35,859 nucleotides of DNA, taken from JBBKWJ01 sp037968895. Its GTDB lineage: Bacteria; Actinomycetota; Acidimicrobiia; Acidimicrobiales; SZUA-35. The stretch covers positions 1 to 35,859 of the forward strand of contig JBBKWJ010000129.1 of the NCBI GenBank assembly GCA_037968895.1, given 5' to 3'. The notes beneath the pieces are model-generated. The model was not told where the DNA came from. It saw only the letters and a list, made by a program, of their open reading frames with translations, and made no database searches. Every line of letters begins with the position of its first letter. Positions within the stretch are counted from its first letter, which is position 1. Positions 7,864 through 16,847 of this stretch are shown here, piece after piece. The translations under genes were made by a program, and so were the position numbers.

Positions 7864-9515
7864 CGCTTTTGTAGGTTCGCCCATTCGTCGCGAAGACCAA
7901 CCGTCTGGTTGAAGACGCCGTGGCGAACGATGTCGCTTGCGTAGTAGCCAAGGCGCTCGAATTGTACGACCTCGCCCGGCTCGACGTCGGCGAGCACCGG
8001 TTCGAGCTTCGCCGAACGTTCCACTCTTGCGTCACTATTGAACGATTCAAGCCCGGTCGGATGGGAGTCGGTGAAAAGGCGTCCGAATTCATAGACCGTG
8101 GCATCGATTGCGTGATTGGCCGAAACCCAGTGCATTGTGGCCTTGACCTTACGCTTGTCTGGCGTTGAGCCGCCTTCTGAAGCAGGGTCGTAAGTGGCGA
8201 GAACCTCGATGACGTCACCGTTGTCGTCGAGAACAACGTCGGTCGCCGTTACGAAGAACGCCGAACGAAGTCGAACCTCGCGACCAATGCTCAGTCGGTA
8301 GTATTTGGGCGGAGGATCGAGACTGAAGTCGTCCTGCTCTATCCACACTGATCCGGTGAACGGGATCTGACGGCTCCCGGTGCTGGGATCTTCTTGGTTG
8401 TTTGTGGCCTCGACCATCGTGACCTGGCCCTCAGGCCAGTTGGTAATCGTGAGTTTCAGCGGCTGGAGGACAGCCATTCGCCGCAGCGAGGTCTGGTTGA
8501 GTTCGGTTCTGATAAATGACTCGAGAAGCTCAATGTCGTGGACACTGTTTGTCGTTGAGACACCGATCTTGGCAATGAACGCACGAATAGCCGATGCCGG
8601 ATAGCCACGCCGACGCAGTCCACGGAGGGTTGGCATTCGAGGATCGTCCCACCCGTCGACTAGCCCGTCCTCCACCAGGGTGCGGAGGATCCGCTTCGAC
8701 AGCACCGTGTGGGTAAGCGCAAGTCGGGCAAACTCCGTCTGCTGTGGAGCCTCAAAAGGTAGATCGAGATGCGAGAGGAACCAGTCGTACAACCGACGGT
8801 GGTTCTTGAATTCGAGTGTGCAAAGCGAATGCGTGATGCCTTCGATGGCATCTGACTGGCCATGGGCCCAGTCATAGGTCGGGTAGATGCTCCAAGTGTC
8901 GCCGGTTCGAACGTGCGGGGTGCGACGGATCCGATACATAACTGGATCACGAAGCTGCATATTGTCTTCAGCCATGTCGATCTTGGCCCGAAGCACCCGT
9001 GCCCCGTCTTCGAACTCACCGGCTTTCATACCTCTGAAAAGTTCGAGGTTCTCCTCGACGCTTCGGTCTCGGTATGGGCTCGCCTCGCCAGGCGAGCCAA
9101 ATACGCCGCGTTGGGCCGAGATTGTTTCAGCGTCTTGATCATCGACGTAGGCAAGGCCCTTGCGTATGAGCTGTTCAGCCCAGGTGTAGAGCTGATCAAA
9201 GTAGTCGGAGGCATACAGAACTTGGCCACTTGGCTCGCAGCCGAGCCACTCCAAGTCGGCCTGGATGCCGTCGACAAAGCTTTGTTCCTCGGTCTCTGGA
9301 TTCGTGTCGTCGAAACGGAGGTTGCAGCGCCCGTCGAACTCGCTGGCAATGGCGAAGTTCAGCAGAATCGACTTGGCGTGGCCGATGTGGAGATAGCCGT
9401 TTGGTTCTGGTGGGAAACGTGTCTGTACCCGCCCGCCGAATTCACCGGACGCAGTGTCGGCGATGACTTTGTCTCGGATGAAGTCGGAGTTGGCAGACGG
9501 CTCGTTGGTGCTCAC
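7848..9515 (-). CDS. glnS: Glutamine--tRNA ligase
   Basis: Class Ic aminoacyl-tRNA synthetase that charges tRNA-Gln directly with glutamine, 555 residues, close to the classical bacterial GlnRS length and without a YqeY extension. The ATP-binding HIGH motif is in PPEPNGYLHIGHAKS (about 35-49) and the KMSKS equivalent is VLSKR (about 271-275), followed by DGWDDPRMPTLRGLRRRG typical of GlnRS/GluRS. Two adjacent GTG codons could start it (9518 and 9515); 9515 is chosen because TAGTCT ends exactly 7 nt upstream of it. It lies 22 bp downstream of the helicase gene on the same strand. GlnRS is not universal in actinobacteria, many of which use Glu-tRNA-Gln amidation instead. Confidence 0.96.
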   Translation of the reverse strand: MSTNEPSANSDFIRDKVIADTASGEFGGRVQTRFPPEPNGYLHIGHAKSILLNFAIASEFDGRCNLRFDDTNPETEEQSFVDGIQADLEWLGCEPSGQVLYASDYFDQLYTWAEQLIRKGLAYVDDQDAETISAQRGVFGSPGEASPYRDRSVEENLELFRGMKAGEFEDGARVLRAKIDMAEDNMQLRDPVMYRIRRTPHVRTGDTWSIYPTYDWAHGQSDAIEGITHSLCTLEFKNHRRLYDWFLSHLDLPFEAPQQTEFARLALTHTVLSKRILRTLVEDGLVDGWDDPRMPTLRGLRRRGYPASAIRAFIAKIGVSTTNSVHDIELLESFIRTELNQTSLRRMAVLQPLKLTITNWPEGQVTMVEATNNQEDPSTGSRQIPFTGSVWIEQDDFSLDPPPKYYRLSIGREVRLRSAFFVTATDVVLDDNGDVIEVLATYDPASEGGSTPDKRKVKATMHWVSANHAIDATVYEFGRLFTDSHPTGLESFNSDARVERSAKLEPVLADVEPGEVVQFERLGYYASDIVRHGVFNQTVGLRDEWANLQKRQASR

Positions 9516-9521
9516 CACTAA

Positions 9522-9527
9522 AGACTA
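9522..9527 (-). promoter_or_regulatory. Predicted -10 element (TAGTCT) for leaderless glnS transcription
   Basis: In the 22-bp gap between the helicase stop and glnS, the minus strand reads TAGTCT, six bases, then GTG at 9515. The spacing selects the second of two tandem GTG codons as the start. It would let glnS be transcribed independently of the helicase gene. Confidence 0.55.
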
Positions 9528-9537
9528 GGCGCTGAGG

Positions 9538-11631
9538 TTACGAGGCCAACCCTGGCCGCAACACTGACGGAAGATCGAGTTCATGAACGATGATCAGGCG
9601 TTGGGTCGCACGTGTAAGCGCAACGTACAACTGCCCGAGCCCATATTGTTCCTTAACGATGGCAGCAGGCTCGACGACGATGACCACGTCAAACTCAAGG
9701 CCCTTCGATTCGATCGGCGTCAGTTCTTGATCAATGCCGATCACAGCGACTTTGCCTCCGTCCGGCGTGAATTCGTCAACGATGTCTGCAAGATCGGACG
9801 TTAGGGAAGAAGTGCGCCGGAATTCGACGTCGTAGCCGCTTCGTCGAATTGCCCTTGGCGCCCGAAGGTGCGGTGCCAGTTCGTGTAGTACGCACGATGC
9901 AATCTTGTTGATCTCGGCCGGAGAGCGATAGTTGACCGTCAGCTCTTGGAGTGTCACATCGCCGAGGTCGGACGGTAGGTGTTCCTCCCACGAGCCGGGC
10001 ACGCCGATTGACCGCTGGGCTAGATCACCGACTGCCGTTATCCCTCCATCGGTGGTGCGCCTTGCAATCATTCGCCACTGCATTGGGGTGAGATCCTGTG
10101 CCTCGTCAACGATGACATGGCCATAGCGCCACGACCGTTCTCGGGCCGACAATGCAGCGACTGTTGCCGAATCCTCCATCAGCTCGTCGGCTCCGGATAG
10201 GTTGAGCTCGAAGATTACACCCTCAACCTCCTCCTGCTTCCGAACCTTCTTGGGCAAGCCATGGGCCGTGCCAAGCAGCGAGTAAAGCTCGTCGAGCAGG
10301 GGAATGTCGTCATGGGCCCATCGCCGTTCAGCGAGGTCGTCCTCGTCGCTTCGTTGACGGAAGCAGTCGGCGAGATCAGTCGTTTGACCGACGGCTCGCA
10401 GCATCGCCCGAGATCCGAGAAGGTCATTGAGTGCTTGCTCGGGCGTGAGCGTTGGCCAATGCCGAAGGAGGAACTCGTACAGGTCGTCGCTCGCTTCGAA
10501 TGACTCGCGTGCATCGTCGCTCGCGGGAAAAGCAGGGTCGTATACCTCGTTTACGAGTTCGCTGAGGACGAGCTCGTGAAACGCGTCGGCGCCGTCGTTG
10601 TGCATTCGATGGCCCGCTGCGACATCGAAGAGTTCGTTGAGACGCTCGTGATTGATGACTACCCGACTCGACCCGTACCACATCACGAGTCGCTCTTTCG
10701 GACGTCGACGGCGCATGCGCAACGCCCTCGCCAGCACGTCGACCATCTCGATGGTTGCCTTCGCTACGACCTCTGGTCGTTCCTCAACGAGCACACCCGT
10801 GTAGAGCTTTTCAGGAGTCAGTGAGACCACCCCCGACTCGCCTAAGGACGGCAACACTCCAGAGATGTAGGCGAGGAACGCATGAGTTGGCCCCACGATA
10901 AGGACACCGGAATCGGCCAGCGCAATTCGTTGGTCATAGAGCAGGTACGCAGCCCGGTGGAGCGCTACAACCGTCTTACCTGTGCCCGGCGCGCCTTGTA
11001 CGACGAGAGGCTGATTGGCTGGGGCCCGGATCACGGCATCTTGTTCGGCCTGGATTGTCGCAACAACCGATCGCATCTGTTCTTGCGTCGGCGCCGTGAC
11101 TGAGGCCAGCAAAGCCGCCTCACCGCGGAGGCTTGCTTCGTCGACAAGCTGGTCGATGTCGAATACCTCGTCGGAATAGCCAACAAGGGCACCCGCCACG
11201 TAGTTCAGATGCCGCCTCCGTGCCACTTCGAGGCGAGCGAGGGGAGTGGCACGGTAAAAGGGAATTGCCACCCTGGCCCGCCAGTCGACAACGAGCGCCT
11301 CGTCTGAGTCGATCACACTGATGCGGCCAACGTATGTCCGTTCGCCAGCATCATTCGTCGTATGGCCGAAGGCAATTGCCTCGCCAAGCGCCTCAAGCTC
11401 ATTCAGCCGCCTGTATGCCGCCATTGTGCGATCAGATAGCTGTCGCACCAGCGAAGCCTGCACCGCAGCATCAGCTTCGGCATCCTCGTCTACCAGGTCA
11501 CGAATGCCGTCTTCGGTCGCAAGAGCGGCCTCATCGGCAAGTTGGTTTGCCAAACCGCGTGCTCTGGCCACATGCGACTCGTGGACGCGACGAATGCGTT
11601 CGGTTGCCTCAAGTTCCTCGGCGATAGACAC
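9538..11631 (-). CDS. helD: HelD-like superfamily 1 helicase/ATPase
   Basis: UvrD/Rep-type ATPase of 697 residues resembling actinobacterial HelD, which binds RNA polymerase and clears stalled complexes. An N-terminal coiled coil (about 1-100) is followed by YVGRISVIDSDEALVVDWRA, characteristic of HelD, then Walker A GAPGTGKT (about 213-220), a Walker B/DEAQD motif in HVIVDEAQDLTPMQW, and the C-terminal motif VI region YVALTRATQRL. The frame is open to 11709, but that would overlap the divergent PPOX gene; the GTG at 11631 removes the overlap and begins the usual HelD N-terminus (SIAEELEATERIRR). Whether it is a true RNA polymerase partner rather than a generic UvrD-like helicase needs alignment. 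Confidence 0.85.
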   Translation of the reverse strand: MSIAEELEATERIRRVHESHVARARGLANQLADEAALATEDGIRDLVDEDAEADAAVQASLVRQLSDRTMAAYRRLNELEALGEAIAFGHTTNDAGERTYVGRISVIDSDEALVVDWRARVAIPFYRATPLARLEVARRRHLNYVAGALVGYSDEVFDIDQLVDEASLRGEAALLASVTAPTQEQMRSVVATIQAEQDAVIRAPANQPLVVQGAPGTGKTVVALHRAAYLLYDQRIALADSGVLIVGPTHAFLAYISGVLPSLGESGVVSLTPEKLYTGVLVEERPEVVAKATIEMVDVLARALRMRRRRPKERLVMWYGSSRVVINHERLNELFDVAAGHRMHNDGADAFHELVLSELVNEVYDPAFPASDDARESFEASDDLYEFLLRHWPTLTPEQALNDLLGSRAMLRAVGQTTDLADCFRQRSDEDDLAERRWAHDDIPLLDELYSLLGTAHGLPKKVRKQEEVEGVIFELNLSGADELMEDSATVAALSARERSWRYGHVIVDEAQDLTPMQWRMIARRTTDGGITAVGDLAQRSIGVPGSWEEHLPSDLGDVTLQELTVNYRSPAEINKIASCVLHELAPHLRAPRAIRRSGYDVEFRRTSSLTSDLADIVDEFTPDGGKVAVIGIDQELTPIESKGLEFDVVIVVEPAAIVKEQYGLGQLYVALTRATQRLIIVHELDLPSVLRPGLAS

Positions 11632-11636
11632 GCTCC

Positions 11637-11648
11637 GTAGGCTACGGT
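11637..11648. promoter_or_regulatory. Near-palindromic bidirectional -10 region between helD and the PPOX gene
   Basis: The 24 bp between the divergent starts (GTG 11631 minus, GTG 11656 plus) contain GTAGGCTAC (11637-11645), symmetric except at its centre. Minus strand: TAGCCT (11644-11639) ends 8 nt before the helD GTG. Plus strand: TAGGCT (11638-11643), and overlapping it TACGGT (11643-11648), which ends 8 nt before GTG 11656. Both genes could be transcribed leaderless from shared bases. Confidence 0.45.
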
Positions 11649-11655
11649 GATACCC

Positions 11656-12063
11656 GTGACCACGCTCCTGACCTCCGTCGTTTGTGCCTTTATCGATCGG
11701 CCGCTCCACGGTGTGCTGGCGACCTACGGACGCACCGGCAAAATCTCACAATCAGTGGTGTGGTATCGACGTGAGCGACAGACCGTGTGGCTGTCCTGCG
11801 ACCAGGAGTCAGTGAAGGTCAGGCACATCAGAAACGACGAGCGAGTGTCGCTCTTGATCCTTGCTCCCCATGGCGGTGCATATGTGCGATTCGACGCAAC
11901 TGCCAGTATTGAAGGCCAAGTCACTCCCGACCAGCGACTTCAACTGGTTGCCCCCCATCTTGGTGCCGATGCCCAGCACTGGGTTAACGAGCACCCGCTA
12001 GATCGGCCCCAAGCCCTCATTCGCCTCGTCCCACTGCATGTTGTCAGTTCCGGTGTGGCATGA
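11656..12063 (+). CDS. PPOX-class (pyridoxamine 5'-phosphate oxidase-fold) protein, probably F420- or flavin-binding
   Basis: Small split-barrel protein of 135 residues, the usual size for single-domain F420/FMN-dependent PPOX proteins. Pattern: FIDRPLHGVLATYGRTGKISQSVVWY at the N-terminus, VWLSCDQESVKVRHIRNDERVSLLI in the middle, then AYVRFDATASIEG, matching the family's strand order. Its substrate is unknown; relatives reduce quinones, biliverdin or nitro compounds, or act as detoxifying oxidoreductases. Two GTG starts are possible (11647, 11656); 11656 is favoured by TACGGT ending 8 nt upstream. It is followed after 7 bp by the ferredoxin oxidoreductase gene and is divergent from helD. Confidence 0.82.
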   Translation: MTTLLTSVVCAFIDRPLHGVLATYGRTGKISQSVVWYRRERQTVWLSCDQESVKVRHIRNDERVSLLILAPHGGAYVRFDATASIEGQVTPDQRLQLVAPHLGADAQHWVNEHPLDRPQALIRLVPLHVVSSGVA

Positions 12064-12070
12064 TCGGCCG

Positions 12071-15000
12071 ATGACGTTCGACCTATCTGATCGGCTCACC
12101 GCCACTGAAGACAAGCTGGCCATGAGTGGCATCCAGGCCATCATCCGCATCCCGCTCGATCAAGTCCTCGCCGACAAGGCTGCCGGCCAGACAACCGGAG
12201 CTTTGATCTCCGGTTATCGAGGCTCACCGGTCGGTGGTATGGATAGCGCGTACGAGAGCCAGCGCGCCGTGTTCGAAAGCCACAATATTCGATTCGTGTC
12301 TGGTGTTAACGAAGACCTTGCGGCAACCGTGGTGTGGGGTTCGCAACTGTCTGCCCTAGAACCCGACCGGTCGGCCGATGGCGTTATTGGCATGTGGTAC
12401 GGAAAAGGGCCGGGTGTCGACCGAAGCGGCGATGCGCTACGGCACGCAAACTATTCAGGCGTCGATCCGAAGGGCGGAGTGTTAGTCGTCGCTGGCGATG
12501 ACCCCTCTAACAAATCATCGACAATACCCTCGGCATCGGAATGGTCGCTATCCGACCTAGCGATCCCCGTGCTGTTCCCTGGCAGCGTTCAGGAGGTCCT
12601 CGATCTCGGTCGATACGGCTATGAGTTATCACGCTATAGCGGTGCGTGGATCGGGTTGAAGATCCAGACCAACGTAGCCGACGGATACGCATCGGTTAAT
12701 CCGAATCCCGGGCGCATCGAAATCGTCCGGCCAACGAAAGACTGGCAACCGACCCACACCGACCAGCTTCTCGGCGCGATGTCGCTCCATCTCGAAGAAG
12801 AGGTCTTCACGAAGCGCCTCGCCGCGGCGAAAGACTTCGTATTCCACAACAATCTCGACCGCATTACCGGCGAGGGTACAACCGGCATCGTGGCGGCCGG
12901 AGCGGCCTACTACGAACTGGCCGAGGTGCTCGACCGCCTCAATATCGACGACGTCCGCCTGTACAAGCCAGCAATGATCTGGCCGCTCGAAGAAAGGCGA
13001 CTGCTTGAGTTCGCCCACGGACTGGAGCGCATCATCGTTGTCGAAGAGAAGCGATCGTTTCTCGAGCGTCAGATCAAAGACATCCTGTATGCGACCGACC
13101 TCAGGCCGCTGATCTTCGGTAAGAGCCATTTCCCGATTGCGAGCGGTCTCACGGCCGACCAGATTCTTGAACCGCTCGCTGAGCTTCTTGGCGCGAAGGT
13201 GTCTCGTCGTCGCATCCCACTCATTGCCAACGACGCCCTTCTCCCAAACCGAACTGCCTATTTCTGCTCGGGCTGCCCTCACAATCGTTCGACTGTTGTG
13301 CCCGAGGGTTCATCAGCAGGCGGCGGAATTGGGTGCCACGGGATGTCGTTGCACATGGATCGCAGCACCGTCGGCATCACGCATATGGGGGGCGAGGGCG
13401 CCCAGTACGTCGGCATCAGTGAGTTCACCGGACATCAACACCGCTTCCAGAACCTCGGCGACGGAACCATGGCGCACTCGGGTTCGCTTGCCATCCGGCA
13501 GGCTGTATCGGCTGGCACCAACATCACATATAAGATTCTGTTCAACGGCACAGTGGCAATGACTGGTGGCCAAGATGCTGCTGGCGAGATCCAAGTACCA
13601 GAGCTCACCCATTGGCTAAAGGCTGAAGGAGTCGTGAAGACGGTCGTCCTCACCGACGATACAAGCAAGTACTCAACCAGTCGGTTCCGATCAAGCATTT
13701 TCGCCTCAAACAGCACAGTCAAAGATCGCGACGAACTCGATGCGGTGCAGCGAGAGCTACGCGAGATCTCTGGCGTTACCGCTCTGATCTACGACCAGGG
13801 ATGCGCCGCCGAGCTACGGCGTGGCCGCAAGCGCGGCACACTCGTGACTCCAACGACCCGTGTCATGATCAACGAAGCGATCTGTGAAGGTTGCGGCGAC
13901 TGCGGCGAGGTTTCAAACTGCGCCAGCGTGTATCCGGTGGACACCCCGCTCGGTCGCAAGACACAAATACATCAGGAATCGTGCAACTTCGACCTCACAT
14001 GTGTCGAAGGAAACTGCCCGGCGTTCATAACGGTCGAGATCGATCCTGAAGACAAGCCCACAAAGGCAACACGAACTGCGGTTCCTGACGGGCCGCAGCC
14101 TCCGGAGCCCATCCGGATCGATGCGGGCGACCTCGTGCTCGTCGGGATCGGCGGGACCGGAGTTGTCACCATGAGCCAGGTCATCTCGACGGCGGCGATG
14201 CTTGACGGCAAAGAGGTCAATGCTCTCGACCAGACCGGACTTGCCCAGAAGGGCGGCACAGTAGTCTCCAATCTGCGCATCGCCGACAAGTCAACGGCTG
14301 GCACGAACCTGGTCGGTGATGGGCAAGCTGACGGCTATTTAATTTTCGACCTCGTCAGCGGTACAAGCCCATCTGTCATCAGCAGGGCTTCGGCCGACCG
14401 AACCAAAGCTGTTGTTTCCACTGGGCTGGTGCCGACCGGCGACATGGTGTCAGGCCGAGGGGCCGAACTCTTTCCTCAGCTCGACGTCTTCCGCACTCGT
14501 CTCGCAGCTTCGACGAAAGAAAGCGTATGGCTTGACACGGCCGGAATCGCTAGGCAAGTGTTTGCTTCGCAGCCGATGGCCAACGTCCTCGTTGTCGGCG
14601 TTGCGTATCAGCTCGGAATCATCCCGGTAAGTGCCGAGTCGATTGAGCAAGCGATGACCCTAAACGGTGTTGCGGTCGAGATGAACATCGAGGCGTTCCG
14701 GCTTGGCCGTCGTCTCGCGATCGAGCCAGGCCTGGTCGCCCTTGCGGACAGCGCTCCGGTTCCAACGATCAACAGAGTCGAAGAGCTGACGGCACACAGC
14801 GACTCGAAATATGCGAAGCGGTTCACCGACACCGTTGCGCTAGTTGAGCGGGCGGAGGCCTCGATAGGACGAACCGAACTCTCGAACGAAATCACCAAGC
14901 AGCTGTTCCACGTCATGGCCTACAAGGACGAGTACGAGGTCGCACGGCTGGCGCTTGACTCCGACATCGTCGCCCAGGCCAAGCAACGCTTCGGTCCCAA

Positions 15001-15370
15001 TGCGAAGGTGAGCTTTCAGCTCAAACCACCAACGCTCAAGCACGTCGGCATTGACCGAAAGACCGCCATTCCAGAGGCAGCAGCCCGCAAGATGTTCGAA
15101 GGCTTGCTCAAAACTAAGCGCCTACGTAACACCCGGCTCGATCCATTCGGGCGCACCGACGAGCGCAAGCGCGAACGGCAACTGGTCGAAGACTACATTG
15201 TGTTGGCGCGCCGCCTGGCTGCGTCGCTAACCGCTGACAATTACGACAAAGCGGTTGAGATTGCCCACTTGGTCGATCAAGTCCGAGGATTCGACGACGT
15301 CAAGATAGGTAACCTCAACCGCTATGAACGTGCGTTGGTTGAGGCGCTCAGCGACTCAACCTTTAGCTAG
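12071..15370 (+). CDS. Single-chain indolepyruvate ferredoxin oxidoreductase family protein
   Basis: Thiamine-diphosphate 2-oxoacid:ferredoxin oxidoreductase in which alpha and gamma parts are fused, 1,099 residues. It would convert arylpyruvates or similar 2-oxoacids from amino-acid transamination to acyl-CoA, reducing ferredoxin. Seen: an N-terminal pyrimidine-binding region (ISGYRGSPVGGMDSAYES), CSGCPHNRS (C399, C402), a TPP-binding region (GIGCHGMSLHMDR and HRFQNLGDGTMAHSG), a [4Fe-4S] cysteine cluster beginning C605-x2-C608-x2-C611, a gamma domain from about 693 (GIGGTGVVTMSQ), and a C-terminal DUF6537-like tail. The start at 12071 lies 7 bp after the PPOX stop; an ATG at 12038 in the same frame would overlap PPOX. 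CATGAT ends 7 nt upstream, a possible own -10. Confidence 0.93.
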   Translation: MTFDLSDRLTATEDKLAMSGIQAIIRIPLDQVLADKAAGQTTGALISGYRGSPVGGMDSAYESQRAVFESHNIRFVSGVNEDLAATVVWGSQLSALEPDRSADGVIGMWYGKGPGVDRSGDALRHANYSGVDPKGGVLVVAGDDPSNKSSTIPSASEWSLSDLAIPVLFPGSVQEVLDLGRYGYELSRYSGAWIGLKIQTNVADGYASVNPNPGRIEIVRPTKDWQPTHTDQLLGAMSLHLEEEVFTKRLAAAKDFVFHNNLDRITGEGTTGIVAAGAAYYELAEVLDRLNIDDVRLYKPAMIWPLEERRLLEFAHGLERIIVVEEKRSFLERQIKDILYATDLRPLIFGKSHFPIASGLTADQILEPLAELLGAKVSRRRIPLIANDALLPNRTAYFCSGCPHNRSTVVPEGSSAGGGIGCHGMSLHMDRSTVGITHMGGEGAQYVGISEFTGHQHRFQNLGDGTMAHSGSLAIRQAVSAGTNITYKILFNGTVAMTGGQDAAGEIQVPELTHWLKAEGVVKTVVLTDDTSKYSTSRFRSSIFASNSTVKDRDELDAVQRELREISGVTALIYDQGCAAELRRGRKRGTLVTPTTRVMINEAICEGCGDCGEVSNCASVYPVDTPLGRKTQIHQESCNFDLTCVEGNCPAFITVEIDPEDKPTKATRTAVPDGPQPPEPIRIDAGDLVLVGIGGTGVVTMSQVISTAAMLDGKEVNALDQTGLAQKGGTVVSNLRIADKSTAGTNLVGDGQADGYLIFDLVSGTSPSVISRASADRTKAVVSTGLVPTGDMVSGRGAELFPQLDVFRTRLAASTKESVWLDTAGIARQVFASQPMANVLVVGVAYQLGIIPVSAESIEQAMTLNGVAVEMNIEAFRLGRRLAIEPGLVALADSAPVPTINRVEELTAHSDSKYAKRFTDTVALVERAEASIGRTELSNEITKQLFHVMAYKDEYEVARLALDSDIVAQAKQRFGPNAKVSFQLKPPTLKHVGIDRKTAIPEAAARKMFEGLLKTKRLRNTRLDPFGRTDERKRERQLVEDYIVLARRLAASLTADNYDKAVEIAHLVDQVRGFDDVKIGNLNRYERALVEALSDSTFS

Positions 15371-15382
15371 TACGACTCTGCG

Positions 15383-16810
15383 TTAGGCGTTCGCTCCGAA
15401 GATCGACTTGGCCTCAAGGAACTCTTTGATGCCATGTGCACCAAACTCGCGTCCGTTGCCGGACTGCTTGTAGCCACCGAATGGGGCCTTGTTGTCGAGC
15501 GACGCCCCGTTGACATGAACCATGCCGGTGCGGAGTCGACGGGCAATTGCGTTGGCTCGCTCAGGGTCAGCGGCCGACACGTAGCCGGAGAGTCCGTAGA
15601 CGGTGTCGTTTGCGATTGCGACCGCCTCGTCTTCACTGTCGTAACCGATCATGGTGATAACTGGGCCGAAAATCTCTTCGGTTGCGATCGTCATGTCGTT
15701 GGTCACGTTGGCGAATACCGTTGGCCGGACGTAGTAACCCTTGTCGAGACCCTCTGGACGGCCGAGGCCACCGGCGACGAGTGTGGCTCCCTCGTCGATG
15801 CCCTTCTGGATCAGAGCCTGGATCTTGTTGTACTGAACCTCAGAGACGACAGGTCCGATTGCGATTCCGTCGCCATCAGGAGCGCCGACAGGGATGGTCT
15901 CCGCAACCTGGGCTGCGACGGCCATTGCTTCTTCCATCATTGAATTTGGAAGAAGCATGCGGCTGCCGGCGTTGCACGACTGGCCCGAGTTCATGCACAT
16001 GCCGAACATGTCACGACCGACAACGGCGGCAACGTCTACGTCGTCAAGAATCACGTTGGCTGACTTGCCACCGAGTTCCTGGGCAACACGCTTGACGGTT
16101 GGAGCCGCCGCCTGAGCCACAAGCACACCGGCTCGAGTTGAACCGGTGAACGACATCATGTCGACGTCAGGATGTTGGGCAAGGCCTGCCCCAACGGTTG
16201 GTCCGTCGCCGTTGACGAGGTTGAACACACCGGCCGGAACGCCAGCGGCGTCCATTACTTCAGCGAAGATGATGGCATTCAGCGGCGCGACCTCTGAAGG
16301 CTTCAGCACCATTGTGCAGCCAGCAGCAATGGCAGGAGCAACCTTGGCCACAATCTGGTTCAGGGGCCAGTTCCACGGGGTGATAAACCCGCACACACCG
16401 ATTCCCTCGTAGACAACCTTGGTCGAGCCAAGATCTTCTTCCCACTCCATGGCGTCAAGGGCCTTCTTGGTTGACATGAGGTGGCCAAGGCCGGAAGGTG
16501 CTTGTGCGGCGTTTGCGAGTCCGAGGGGAGCGCCCATCTCTTGGCTGACGGCAGTAGCAATGTCGCCCATACGAGCTTTGTATGCCTCGATGATCTTGCT
16601 GAGTAGCTCTGAGCGTTCTTCGGGACTTGTCTGCGAGAACGCCGGGAATGCTGCCTTTGCGGCGGCAACGGCATCGTTGAGATCGGCTTGGTTGCCGAGA
16701 GCTATCGTTTCCAGCACCTCTTCGGTGGCTGGGTTGATTACGTCAAGGGTTTCCGCGCTCTTCGGGTCAACCCACTGGCCATTGATATAAAATTTCTGCG
16801 CATTTTCCAT
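15383..16810 (-). CDS. NAD(P)-dependent aldehyde dehydrogenase
   Basis: Aldehyde dehydrogenase superfamily enzyme of 475 residues oxidising an aldehyde to its acid. Catalytic C279 is in MNSGQSCNAGSRML, the general base E245 in QELGGKSANVILDD, the cofactor loop is FTGSTRAG (about 221-228), and TPWNWPLNQ is at about 144-152. The frame is open to 16864, but the ATG at 16810 has GGGAG 9 bases upstream and gives the family N-terminus (KFYINGQWV). It is the last gene of the carboxylase/AtuA operon, 37 bp after the TetR gene, and probably feeds a carboxylic acid into CoA activation. The exact aldehyde is unknown. Confidence 0.93.
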   Translation of the reverse strand: MENAQKFYINGQWVDPKSAETLDVINPATEEVLETIALGNQADLNDAVAAAKAAFPAFSQTSPEERSELLSKIIEAYKARMGDIATAVSQEMGAPLGLANAAQAPSGLGHLMSTKKALDAMEWEEDLGSTKVVYEGIGVCGFITPWNWPLNQIVAKVAPAIAAGCTMVLKPSEVAPLNAIIFAEVMDAAGVPAGVFNLVNGDGPTVGAGLAQHPDVDMMSFTGSTRAGVLVAQAAAPTVKRVAQELGGKSANVILDDVDVAAVVGRDMFGMCMNSGQSCNAGSRMLLPNSMMEEAMAVAAQVAETIPVGAPDGDGIAIGPVVSEVQYNKIQALIQKGIDEGATLVAGGLGRPEGLDKGYYVRPTVFANVTNDMTIATEEIFGPVITMIGYDSEDEAVAIANDTVYGLSGYVSAADPERANAIARRLRTGMVHVNGASLDNKAPFGGYKQSGNGREFGAHGIKEFLEAKSIFGANA

Positions 16811-16847
16811 CCAGCCAGTCTCCCACGGAGTTACGTCGAACGCACCT

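Noticed and set aside
11632..11709. Upstream extension of the HelD-like frame
   Set aside because: It would overlap the divergent PPOX gene, and the extra residues have no family counterpart; GTG 11631 fits both the N-terminus and the promoter spacing.
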